Shown: in pieces, positions 1-5,136 of the stretch
Layout of the letters: each line of letters starts with the position of its first letter
How positions within the stretch are numbered: position 1 is the first letter of the stretch
From: a bacterium
GTDB taxonomy: Bacteria; UBA9089; CG2-30-40-21; SBAY01
Direction: 5' to 3'
Assembly: GCA_040757115.1 (NCBI GenBank)
Contig: JBFLYA010000078.1
Span: 10,050 to 16,304, forward strand
Length of the DNA: 6,255 bases
Position numbers and translations under genes: made by a program
The notes under the pieces: generated by a model
Told to the model about the DNA's origin: nothing
Database searches by the model: none
Seen by the model: only the letters and a program-made list of their open reading frames with translations

Positions 1-11
1 AAGAGTAGAAT

Positions 12-80
12 AGGGTCAGACCTTGAATGTAGAAAGCAGTTCCTTTTACATTCAACATTCACGGTCTGACCCCAAAATAG
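12..80. repeat. 69-bp REP-like hairpin repeat, copy 1
   Basis: The outer arms GGGTCAGACC (13-22) and GGTCTGACCC (63-72) are perfect inverted repeats. Directly inside them TTGAATGTA (23-31) pairs perfectly with TACATTCAA (47-55), leaving a 7-nt bulge CATTCAC (56-62) on the 3' side only. The bulge repeats part of the stem (ACATTCA against CATTCAC), so GAATGT can pair in two registers. A second copy at 1789-1857 matches in the same orientation with one difference (C36 versus T). The form fits a RAYT-mobilised REP-like element, and a RAYT remnant lies at 926-1060. The link to that enzyme is inferred. Confidence 0.85.
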
Positions 81-106
81 TTCCAAAATAGTTCAAAAAT
101 AGTTCA
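74..106. repeat. 11-bp tandem repeat, three units
   Basis: Three adjoining 11-bp units, AAAATAGTTCC once and AAAATAGTTCA twice, directly follow the first hairpin repeat. The same AAAATAGT word also follows the second hairpin copy (1851-1858) and forms part of the AAAATAGTTGAC word at 881-892, 1766-1777 and 6133-6144. It looks like local expansion of the repeat's edge sequence. Confidence 0.7.
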
Positions 107-135
107 AAAAGAATGTAGGTCAGGCTCCGAAGGAG

Positions 136-666
136 TTGAGTTTGGATAGAGGATATGATGAGATTGAAGTAAGAGAACATGTAGAGAAAGATGAGACAAA
201 AGCCTATATTAGTCTTGCCAAAAGGGAAAACAAATATGGTGTTTATTCCACAGAGATGTTTGAGTTCAATAAAGAAGGTGATCTTCTTTGTCCAGCAGGA
301 AAGCAAATGAAGAGGTTGGGTAAGAAACCTCGTAAAGATAGGAAGATAAGGTTTGAAGGGATAGCTTGTGGTGAATGTGAATTGAGAGGATTTTGTACTA
401 CTGTAAGTTACCGAACAGTAGAGATTATTGAAGATGAGCATAAGAGGAGACAACAAGCAAGGGAATTAAATCAAACACCTGAACATAAGAAAGCGATAAA
501 GATGCAATTAAGGATTGAAGCAGGTATTGGTCATCTAAAAGATTATCATCTGTTGCGGAGAGCATTTTATCGAAATAAAGAGATGATAAGGATTCAACAG
601 TTGATGTCAGTAAGTTCAGCAAATATTGAAAAACTTGTTCGGGCAAAGGGTCATATGGAATTATAA
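136..666 (+). pseudogene. IS1182-type DDE transposase, C-terminal remnant
   Basis: This is the C-terminal part of a cut-and-paste DDE transposase of the IS1182 kind (DDE_Tnp_1_6-like domain). The product begins almost at the second catalytic Asp (LDRGYDEIE, D4 in this numbering). It continues with the family's Cys-rich insert (CPAGKQM, then C78, C81 and C87 in CGECELRGFC) and ends with the third acidic residue, E128, in RIEAGIGHLKDYHLLRR. The N-terminal half, with the DNA-binding region and first catalytic Asp, is absent. The frame is open only from 103, after stops at 67-69 and 100-102. The PKEL codons just before 136 may still be transposase. TTG136 is an artefactual start without a ribosome binding site. 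The hairpin repeat and its tandem tail abut the truncation. It should be inactive. Confidence 0.85.
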
Positions 667-870
667 GGTTTATTATTTCTGGTAAAGGCTATCGTTTTTC
701 TCAATATAGGAGTGTTTTAAATGCTATAATTTTACCTCAGAGAGGAGAAAGATTTAAGATTTTAAAGATAGCATTCATAAAACCCGGTTTTTAAGTTGTC
801 GGACTTCTTATGTTAAAAATTAAAGTCAAAACCGATAAGAAAAAAAGGTAGATTTTATGTCAACAGCCTG
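667..870. other. non-coding spacer, probable IS 3' remnant
   Basis: No convincing gene is visible. The stretch holds a perfect 8-bp inverted repeat, AATGCTAT (720-727) against ATAGCATT (768-775), with 40 bp between the arms. There are also AT-rich words that could be decayed transposon end sequence. No terminal inverted repeat partner for the transposase remnant was identified. Confidence 0.4.
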
Positions 871-887
871 TCGAATTGAGAAAATAG

Positions 888-916
888 TTGACGAAGTCAA
901 AGGTGTATGATATTAT
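888..916 (+). promoter_or_regulatory. consensus promoter of the RAYT remnant
   Basis: TTGACG (888-893) and TATTAT (911-916) are separated by exactly 17 bp. Transcription should start near 922-924, only a few bases before ATG926, so the message would be almost leaderless. No Shine-Dalgarno sequence is visible before that ATG. Confidence 0.6.
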
Positions 917-925
917 AAAAGTATT

Positions 926-1060
926 ATGGCAAGACCATGGAGAGTACAATATGAGGATGCAGTTTATCATGTTATGTCAAGGGAAGTTGCTCAAGGGAGG
1001 ATATTTCTCATTGATGAGGATTGTCATCGATTTTTAGATTGTCTTGAGAAAACTTTTTAA
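926..1060 (+). pseudogene. REP-associated (Y1/IS200-like) transposase, N-terminal fragment
   Basis: The 44 codons begin MARPWRVQYEDAVYHVMSRE and continue through RIFLIDEDCHRFLDCLEKTF to a stop. This matches the well-known N-terminus of RAYT/IS200-like Y1 transposases (MARPLR-EY-GA-YHV-SRG, then IF-DDEDR-RFL). The family is normally several times longer, and the HUH metal-binding motif and catalytic Tyr lie downstream of this segment, so the enzymatic core is gone. The stop falls in an A-rich joint (TTTTTAA then an A run), where an internal deletion or frameshift probably occurred. It cannot act as a transposase. Its intact boundary repeats could still be substrates for a full-length copy elsewhere in the genome. 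Family assignment is confident despite the short length, because the motif spacing is characteristic. Confidence 0.8.
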
Positions 1061-1091
1061 AAAAAAAGTAGAAAGTATTCTTAATTTTCTT

Positions 1092-1107
1092 TTCGAGGTC
1101 TGACCCC
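1092..1107. repeat. 16-bp terminal repeat, left arm of an inverted pair
   Basis: TTCGAGGTCTGACCCC here is the perfect reverse complement of 1745-1760 (GGGGTCAGACCTCGAA). The arms enclose the orphan secreted gene and span 669 bp overall. The GGTCTGACCCC core is shared with the 69-bp hairpin repeats, so all belong to one repeat family. Confidence 0.8.
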
Positions 1108-1202
1108 ATATCCTTCTTATAGTAGTATGTAGCGAAGGTCGATTTATTCTTGCATGAAGTAAATTAAGTAAAAATTCAGAAGGCAGGAATAGGAAAAGCT
1201 AC

Positions 1203-1208
1203 TATAAT
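1203..1208 (+). promoter_or_regulatory. possible -10 element for the secreted orphan gene
   Basis: A perfect TATAAT lies 26 bp before the start codon. I find no convincing -35 at 16-18 bp and no TG extension, so this is a weak call. It would put transcription start near 1214, just before the ribosome binding site. Confidence 0.3.
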
Positions 1209-1233
1209 TTTTAACAAAAGGAGGTGATAAAAG

Positions 1234-1725
1234 ATGAAAAAGGCGATATTAACAACACTGTTAGCAATAAGCTTTATGCTCACTATGACTGCAACTGCGA
1301 TAAGTCATCGGGTGATCACTGTGTGGTTATGTGATTCTGATAATTATGTGTACGAATTAGGAGTAGAGATGCCAAGTCCGGGTGCAACCCTCCCTCATTT
1401 CGATCTCGCTGGTTATCGCTTTATAGGAACACCAACAGTAAATGCTGAACCGTACCCTGTTGATGGCGCTGCATTGCTAGACTACTGGAACTTTCTTCAA
1501 ATAGGGTTGGAATGCCAATGTTTGTGGCTTCTAAACAACGAGCAGTTCATATTTACTGTCTACAATGTACGGGCAGTTCTCAGCTACGATTACGAGGACA
1601 ACCAATGGAAAGGGACACTACATTGGCGCAATCCGGACAAGAATAGGCAGGGAATAGCAACAAAGGCATGGTTACAATTTACACCACCACCACCACCAGG
1701 ACCGCCTCTCACTCCTCGTGAGTGA
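1234..1725 (+). CDS. orphan secreted protein, function unknown
   Basis: I do not recognise this 163-residue protein. Residues 1-22 are a typical Sec signal peptide: KK at 2-3, a hydrophobic stretch 4-18, and likely cleavage after ATA near 22. The mature part is rich in Trp and Tyr (W31, W85, W98, W125, W131, W146) and has three Cys (C33, C94, C96). It has no recognised catalytic motif. It ends in a Pro-rich tail (PPPPPGPP, 151-158), partly encoded by five CCA repeats at 1684-1698. The start is certain: AAAGGAGGTGA (1217-1227), a full match to the anti-Shine-Dalgarno end of 16S rRNA, sits 6 bp upstream. Base use is richer than the housekeeping genes (29 G/C in 1381-1440 against 14 in 3361-3420). 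It stands alone between inverted ends of the mobile repeat family, which suggests acquisition. A small extracytoplasmic beta-rich protein is a guess. Confidence 0.75.
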   Translation: MKKAILTTLLAISFMLTMTATAISHRVITVWLCDSDNYVYELGVEMPSPGATLPHFDLAGYRFIGTPTVNAEPYPVDGAALLDYWNFLQIGLECQCLWLLNNEQFIFTVYNVRAVLSYDYEDNQWKGTLHWRNPDKNRQGIATKAWLQFTPPPPPGPPLTPRE

Positions 1726-1744
1726 TTAAAGGAGGGGAGCAGAG

Positions 1745-1778
1745 GGGGTCAGACCTCGAATTGAGAAAATAGTTGACG
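1745..1778. repeat. RAYT-element left-end fragment (inverted-pair right arm)
   Basis: GGGGTCAGACCTCGAA (1745-1760) pairs perfectly with 1092-1107. Overlapping it, the 23 bp at 1756-1778 are identical to 871-893, the sequence that leads into the RAYT promoter. Here the homology stops right after TTGACG, there is no -10 element or transposase codon, and the next hairpin repeat begins 10 bp later. It is therefore only the left tip of a second element copy. Confidence 0.75.
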
Positions 1779-1788
1779 GAAAGGAATT

Positions 1789-1857
1789 AGGGTCAGACCT
1801 TGAATGTAGAAAGTAGTTCCTTTTACATTCAACATTCACGGTCTGACCCCAAAATAG
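1789..1857. repeat. 69-bp REP-like hairpin repeat, copy 2
   Basis: This is identical to 12-80 except T instead of C in the loop-proximal AAAG(C/T)AGTTCC segment. The arms GGGTCAGACC (1790-1799) and GGTCTGACCC (1840-1849) are perfect, as are the inner arms TTGAATGTA and TACATTCAA. Near identity of two copies about 1.78 kb apart implies recent copying or ongoing homogenisation. The 354-bp interval between the secreted orphan gene and the PorV-type gene is filled by this copy, the element tip before it and the palindrome after it. Confidence 0.85.
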
Positions 1858-1864
1858 TCCTCAG

Positions 1865-1976
1865 AAGAATAGCACGCTGATAATGCGGATATTCGCGGAT
1901 ATAAGATAGAAGACAGAAAAAAGAGAAAAAAATCAGCGAAAATCCGTTAAATCCGCGTCATCCGTGTTCTATTCTT
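1865..1976. repeat. long imperfect palindrome of a second repeat family
   Basis: The ends AAGAATAG (1865-1872) and CTATTCTT (1969-1976) are perfect complements. Further in, a segment reading GATAATGCGGATATTCGCGGAT pairs imperfectly with the segment around AATCCGTTAAATCCGCGTCATCC. A purine-rich loop (AAGACAGAAAAAAGAG) separates the arms. The phrase ATCCGCGTCATCCGTGTTCTATTCT belongs to an interspersed repeat type I have seen in many environmental bacterial genomes. No U-tract follows, so it is not an obvious terminator. It shares no sequence with the GGTCTGACCCC family. Confidence 0.65.
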
Positions 1977-2079
1977 ACGGCTATTTTCATGAGAATCAAC
2001 TTCTTTTCGGACATCTCACTTTCTACTTAAAAAAACTGTGAGGTAAAAAAAGAACTGTAAATTTTGGAGGTGTAAAAAA

Positions 2080-2979
2080 ATGAAGAGATATGTAATATTA
2101 TTAGTAATGGGATTAGTAATATCCTTTACTTATGTTCAGGCTAAGACAAATGAAAAAGCTGGGATGTGCGCTGCTCAGTTTTTGAAAATAGGTGCTGGGG
2201 CAAGACCGTCTGGTATGGGTGAGGCATTTTGTGCTGTATCCAATGATATTAATGCTGTTTACTGGAATCCAGCCGGCCTATACCAGATTAATCAAAAACA
2301 AGCAACCTTTATGCACAATGAATGGCTGTATGATATTAAATATGAATTTTTAGCCTATTGTCAGCCGACAGACAGAGGGGTGAGTGCAGTTAGTCTGATT
2401 TATCTACGAATGGGTGATTTAGAAGGAAAAGATATGAATGATAACCCAATTGGGGATTTTTCTGCTTACGATTGTGCCTTGAATATCGCCTATTCATTAG
2501 CGGCAAATAAAAATACTTATTTGGGAATTACGGGAAAACTTATCCAGCAAAAGATAGAAAATGAAAAGGCAAAGGCTCTTGCTATAGATATTGGTATTTT
2601 GCATTTAGAATCAGCAAAAGAGGGATTTAAAACCGCGGCTGTGGTGCAAAACTTAGGCTCAAAATTAAAATTCGTTCAACAGCCTGAAAATTTACCACTT
2701 ACTTATAAAATGGGTATTTCTTATAAAAGAAATAAATTACTCTTAGCCACGGATATAACTAAACCAGAAGATAATAACACCAGAATAAATATTGGTGTAG
2801 AATATCTTTTTAATCCTACTTTAACCCTCCGGGCAGGCTACAATTCACAAAACGACCTGGATTCAGGTTGGACGGTTGGAGCCGGAGTTAACTTAAAATC
2901 CTCACAATTTGACTATGCCTTTGTGCCTTACGGTGAATTAGATGATACACATAGATTTTCAGTGATTATAAAGTTTTAA
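2080..2979 (+). CDS. PorV/PorQ-family outer-membrane beta-barrel protein
   Basis: This is a predicted outer-membrane beta-barrel of the PorV/PorQ (UPF0164, FadL-like) group. Residues 1-21 form a signal peptide with cleavage after VQA. The family hallmark follows at about 36-67: FLKIGAGARPSGMGEAF, then NDINAVYWNPAGL. The rest alternates polar and hydrophobic strands and ends HRFSVIIKF, with the terminal Phe typical of a BAM-recognised beta-signal. The 299-residue length fits the family. GGAGGTG (2066-2072) sits 7 bp before the ATG, which fixes the start. In Bacteroidota PorV works with type IX secretion, but elsewhere the role is unknown, and nothing here shows a type IX system. radA begins 17 bp downstream, so the two may be co-transcribed. 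No clear promoter is visible upstream. Confidence 0.85.
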   Translation: MKRYVILLVMGLVISFTYVQAKTNEKAGMCAAQFLKIGAGARPSGMGEAFCAVSNDINAVYWNPAGLYQINQKQATFMHNEWLYDIKYEFLAYCQPTDRGVSAVSLIYLRMGDLEGKDMNDNPIGDFSAYDCALNIAYSLAANKNTYLGITGKLIQQKIENEKAKALAIDIGILHLESAKEGFKTAAVVQNLGSKLKFVQQPENLPLTYKMGISYKRNKLLLATDITKPEDNNTRINIGVEYLFNPTLTLRAGYNSQNDLDSGWTVGAGVNLKSSQFDYAFVPYGELDDTHRFSVIIKF

Positions 2980-2996
2980 TATATTGGTATCATAAG

Positions 2997-4355
2997 ATGA
3001 TTAATCAATCAACTACTAAATTTTATTGTCAGGAATGTGGCTATGAATCATTGAAATGGCTTGGGAAATGTCCTGGATGTGAAAAATGGAATACATTCGT
3101 AGAAGAAATTAAACTTCCTGCCTCAAAATATCCTTCTTTAGCCCCTTGCGAACCAAAATCTATTTCTGACATTGAAATCTCAGAAGAAGAAAGATTATTA
3201 ACTAAAATTAACGAATTTGACCGAGTTTTAGGTGGTGGAATAGTGCCAGGAGCATTAATTTTAATTGGTGGTGACCCGGGAATTGGAAAATCAACATTAC
3301 TCCTTCAATCGGCAAATGCGTTGAGTATCGAATATGGGTTGTTATTATATGTTTCTGGTGAAGAATCATTACAACAAATTAAATTAAGGGCAAATAGAAT
3401 AAATGCTGATTCTAAAAATCTACATATTCTTACAGAATGTAACCTTGAATACATCATCAACAAAATAGAAGAGATAAAACCCAAGATAGTGATTATTGAT
3501 TCTATTCAGACAATTTATAAATCAGAATTAGGTTCTTCTCCTGGCAATATTGGTCAGGTGCGCGAATGCACCACCTCATTAATGTATTTAGCCAAACAAA
3601 AACAAATTGCTATCTTTATCATTGGTCATGTAACCAAAGAAGGGGCAATTGCTGGACCCAGGGTATTAGAACATATAGTTGATACCGTGCTTTATTTTGA
3701 AGGGGCACAGTATAATACTTATCGAATTTTAAGGGCAGTAAAAAATCGTTTCGGGTCAACAAATGAGATTGGTGTATTTGAAATGCAAGAAAAAGGACTG
3801 GTTGAGGTAAATAGCCCCTCATCAGCATTTTTGTCTCAAAGACCAATAGGCGTTTCTGGTTCTGTAGTTACAGCCAGCATAGAAGGAACAAGACCTATTC
3901 TGGTTGAATTGCAATCTCTGGTCAGCCCGACTAACTTTGGTCTGGCAAAAAGGGAAACTCTGGGCGTAGATTACAATCGCACCGCACTCCTGTTAGCGGT
4001 TTTAGAAAAACGCATGGGATTACATCTTGGAATATACGATGTTTTTGTCAATGTAACAGGTGGAATGAAAATTGTAGAACCCGGCGCAGATTTAGGCATT
4101 GCCTGTGCTGTGGTCTCAAGCCTTAAAGATAAACCCATTGATTCCAAAATCGCCATTGTTGGCGAGGTAGGCTTAGCCGGTGAGGTTAGAGGAATAAGTT
4201 ATATTGAAAAAAGGATAGAAGAGGTAAGTAAACTGGGATTTGAACGCTTTATTTTACCAGAATATAACTTAGCGGGACTAAAATCTTATTCAATTGACTT
4301 AATAGGGGTCAAAAATCTGAAAGAGGCTTTAGAAAATGTCAAACTGAATCAATAA
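2997..4355 (+). CDS. radA: DNA repair protein RadA (Sms)
   Basis: RadA is a RecA-like ATPase that drives branch migration of recombination intermediates in the cytoplasm. The 452 residues match the usual length and order. A four-Cys zinc finger (C11, C14, C25, C28 in CQECGYESLKWLGKCPGC) comes first. Walker A GGDPGIGKST (91-100) and Walker B KIVIIDSIQT (163-172) follow, then the RadA signature KNRFG (249-253). A Lon-like C-terminal domain holds EPGADLGIA (361-369) and GEVGLAGEVR (389-398). All expected motifs are present, so it should be functional. No good Shine-Dalgarno sequence precedes ATG2997, and only AT-rich sequence fills the 17-bp gap after the PorV-type stop, which hints at translational coupling. 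The start is supported by the usual short lead before the zinc finger. Confidence 0.97.
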   Translation: MINQSTTKFYCQECGYESLKWLGKCPGCEKWNTFVEEIKLPASKYPSLAPCEPKSISDIEISEEERLLTKINEFDRVLGGGIVPGALILIGGDPGIGKSTLLLQSANALSIEYGLLLYVSGEESLQQIKLRANRINADSKNLHILTECNLEYIINKIEEIKPKIVIIDSIQTIYKSELGSSPGNIGQVRECTTSLMYLAKQKQIAIFIIGHVTKEGAIAGPRVLEHIVDTVLYFEGAQYNTYRILRAVKNRFGSTNEIGVFEMQEKGLVEVNSPSSAFLSQRPIGVSGSVVTASIEGTRPILVELQSLVSPTNFGLAKRETLGVDYNRTALLLAVLEKRMGLHLGIYDVFVNVTGGMKIVEPGADLGIACAVVSSLKDKPIDSKIAIVGEVGLAGEVRGISYIEKRIEEVSKLGFERFILPEYNLAGLKSYSIDLIGVKNLKEALENVKLNQ

Positions 4356-4392
4356 GCAGTGAACAGAAGCCTACTAACCACTATTCACTGCT
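4355..4392. repeat. hairpin overlapping the radA stop codon
   Basis: AGCAGTGAACAG (4355-4366) pairs with CTATTCACTGCT (4381-4392) with one mismatch and a 14-nt loop. The left arm begins on the last base of the radA stop codon. No clean U-tract follows (GTTTACCCTCTTTT), so intrinsic termination is possible but poor. It may instead be a dispersed palindromic repeat or an mRNA 3'-end stabiliser. Confidence 0.6.
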
Positions 4393-4468
4393 CAGTGTTT
4401 ACCCTCTTTTCTATCTCTATCATTAATAAGCAGTTATGAAATAAGTAAAAAAAGTTTATTTTTTTCTT

Positions 4469-4497
4469 TTGACTTTTGAGATTAATTATGCTATAAT
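4469..4497 (+). promoter_or_regulatory. strong extended -10 promoter for carD
   Basis: TTGACT (4469-4474) and TATAAT (4492-4497) are 17 bp apart, and TG at 4489-4490 gives an extended -10. Expected transcription start is around 4503-4505, leaving a 5' leader of only about 13-17 nt that starts essentially at the ribosome binding site AAGGAAG (4504-4510). The longest open frame of carD begins with the TTG of the -35, so that start cannot be real. Confidence 0.85.
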
Positions 4498-4519
4498 AAT
4501 TGCAAGGAAGCAAAAAATG

Positions 4520-4999
4520 ATGTTTAATGTAGGTGATAGAATAGTATATCCTCTACATGGAGCAGGAATCGTAGAGTCAATTGAGCACCATGAGGTACTG
4601 GGAAAAAATCAAAGTTATTATGTTCTAAGATTATTAATGGATAAAATAAGAATAATGGTGCCAACTTCATCAGTAGAAAAGGTGAAATTAAGAGGAGTTA
4701 TCTCTGGAGGTGAGGTATCAAAAGTAATAGAAATTTTAAGAAAAAAAGATGATGAAATAAATTATATTTCTGATTGGAAGACAAGGTATGCAAATAATTT
4801 AGAAAAGATGAAAAGTGGTTGCATTTATAAAATAGCTGAAGTAGTAAAAAATCTTTCTTCACGCCATAAAAAACATGGATTATCATCTATAGAAAAAAGG
4901 CTTTTTGATAATGCTTTATCAATGATTGTTAGTGAAGTATCTTTTGCTAAGGATATTGATATTAAAGAATCAATTGCTATGATTGAGGAAATATTATAA
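4520..4999 (+). CDS. carD: CarD/CdnL-family RNA polymerase-binding regulator
   Basis: CarD/CdnL proteins bind the RNA polymerase beta subunit and stabilise open promoter complexes. The N-terminal Tudor-like RNAP-interaction domain opens MFNVGDRIVYPLHGAGIVES. The helical C-terminal DNA-binding domain carries the conserved DWKTRYANNLEKMKSG, with W86 at the place of the Trp that contacts the upstream edge of the -10 region, and then LSSIEKRLFDNAL. From ATG4520 it is 159 residues, the normal family size. ATG4517, one codon earlier, is equally possible. AAGGAAG (4504-4510) serves either. The frame is open back to 4469, but that runs through the promoter. An efficient terminator follows. Role in this organism (growth-rate or stress control of rRNA) is inferred from the family. 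Confidence 0.93.
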   Translation: MFNVGDRIVYPLHGAGIVESIEHHEVLGKNQSYYVLRLLMDKIRIMVPTSSVEKVKLRGVISGGEVSKVIEILRKKDDEINYISDWKTRYANNLEKMKSGCIYKIAEVVKNLSSRHKKHGLSSIEKRLFDNALSMIVSEVSFAKDIDIKESIAMIEEIL

Positions 5000-5011
5000 A
5001 TAATAATAAAA

Positions 5012-5040
5012 TTTTGTAATTATCTTACAAAAATCTTTTT
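5012..5040 (+). terminator. weak AU-rich hairpin after carD
   Basis: TTTTGTAA (5012-5019) pairs perfectly with TTACAAAA (5025-5032) around a 5-nt loop, and TCTTTTT follows. The stem is almost all A/T, so alone it would terminate poorly. It precedes the strong terminator by about 20 bp. Confidence 0.35.
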
Positions 5041-5055
5041 AAACAGAATTTTTAG

Positions 5056-5095
5056 AGGCGTAGGGGAAAAAATTATTTCTTCTACGCCTTTTTTT
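5056..5095 (+). terminator. strong intrinsic terminator after carD
   Basis: AGGCGTAG (5056-5063) and CTACGCCT (5082-5089) form a perfect 8-bp stem. G-U and A-U pairs extend it to about 14 bp around an AAATTA loop, and seven T follow at 5089-5095. It ends only 41 bp before the yacL start codon. Confidence 0.9.
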
Positions 5096-5136
5096 CATCA
5101 AGGTTTCACGAAATCTAAAGGAGGTAAAAAAATATA

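Larger units (their letters stand above)
871..1107 (+). mobile_element. collapsed RAYT (Y1/IS200-like) transposase element
   Basis: The left boundary module (871-893, TCGAATTGAG followed by AAAATAGTTGACG) recurs exactly at 1756-1778, where GGGGTCAGACC precedes it. The right boundary (1092-1107) reads TTTCGAGGTCTGACCCC without its first T, the reverse complement of the 1745-1760 end. Between them lie a promoter and only the first 44 codons of a transposase, then an A/T-rich joint. I infer an internally deleted, non-autonomous derivative of a RAYT-type element. The left terminal GGGGTCAGACC is missing or degraded to CAGCCTG at 864-870. Confidence 0.65.

Noticed and set aside
74-106. Possible CRISPR-like repeats
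   Set aside because: The three units are only 11 bp and adjoin without spacers, so this is a simple tandem repeat.
52-456. Open frame of 134 codons on the minus strand
   Set aside because: It is antisense to the transposase remnant and the hairpin repeat, has no ribosome binding site, and shows a low-complexity Phe/Leu/Ser composition typical of a shadow frame.
779-793. AAAACCCGGTTTT as a hairpin or operator
   Set aside because: The arms leave essentially no loop and the symmetry is around one base. No regulator or gene context supports an operator.
857-910. Tiny open frame (17 codons) before the RAYT promoter
   Set aside because: It runs through the repeat boundary module and the -35 element, and has no ribosome binding site. 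It is coincidental.
1977-2065. Promoter for the PorV-type gene
   Set aside because: I looked for -35/-10 pairs and found only AT-rich words with no acceptable hexamer spacing, so none is annotated.
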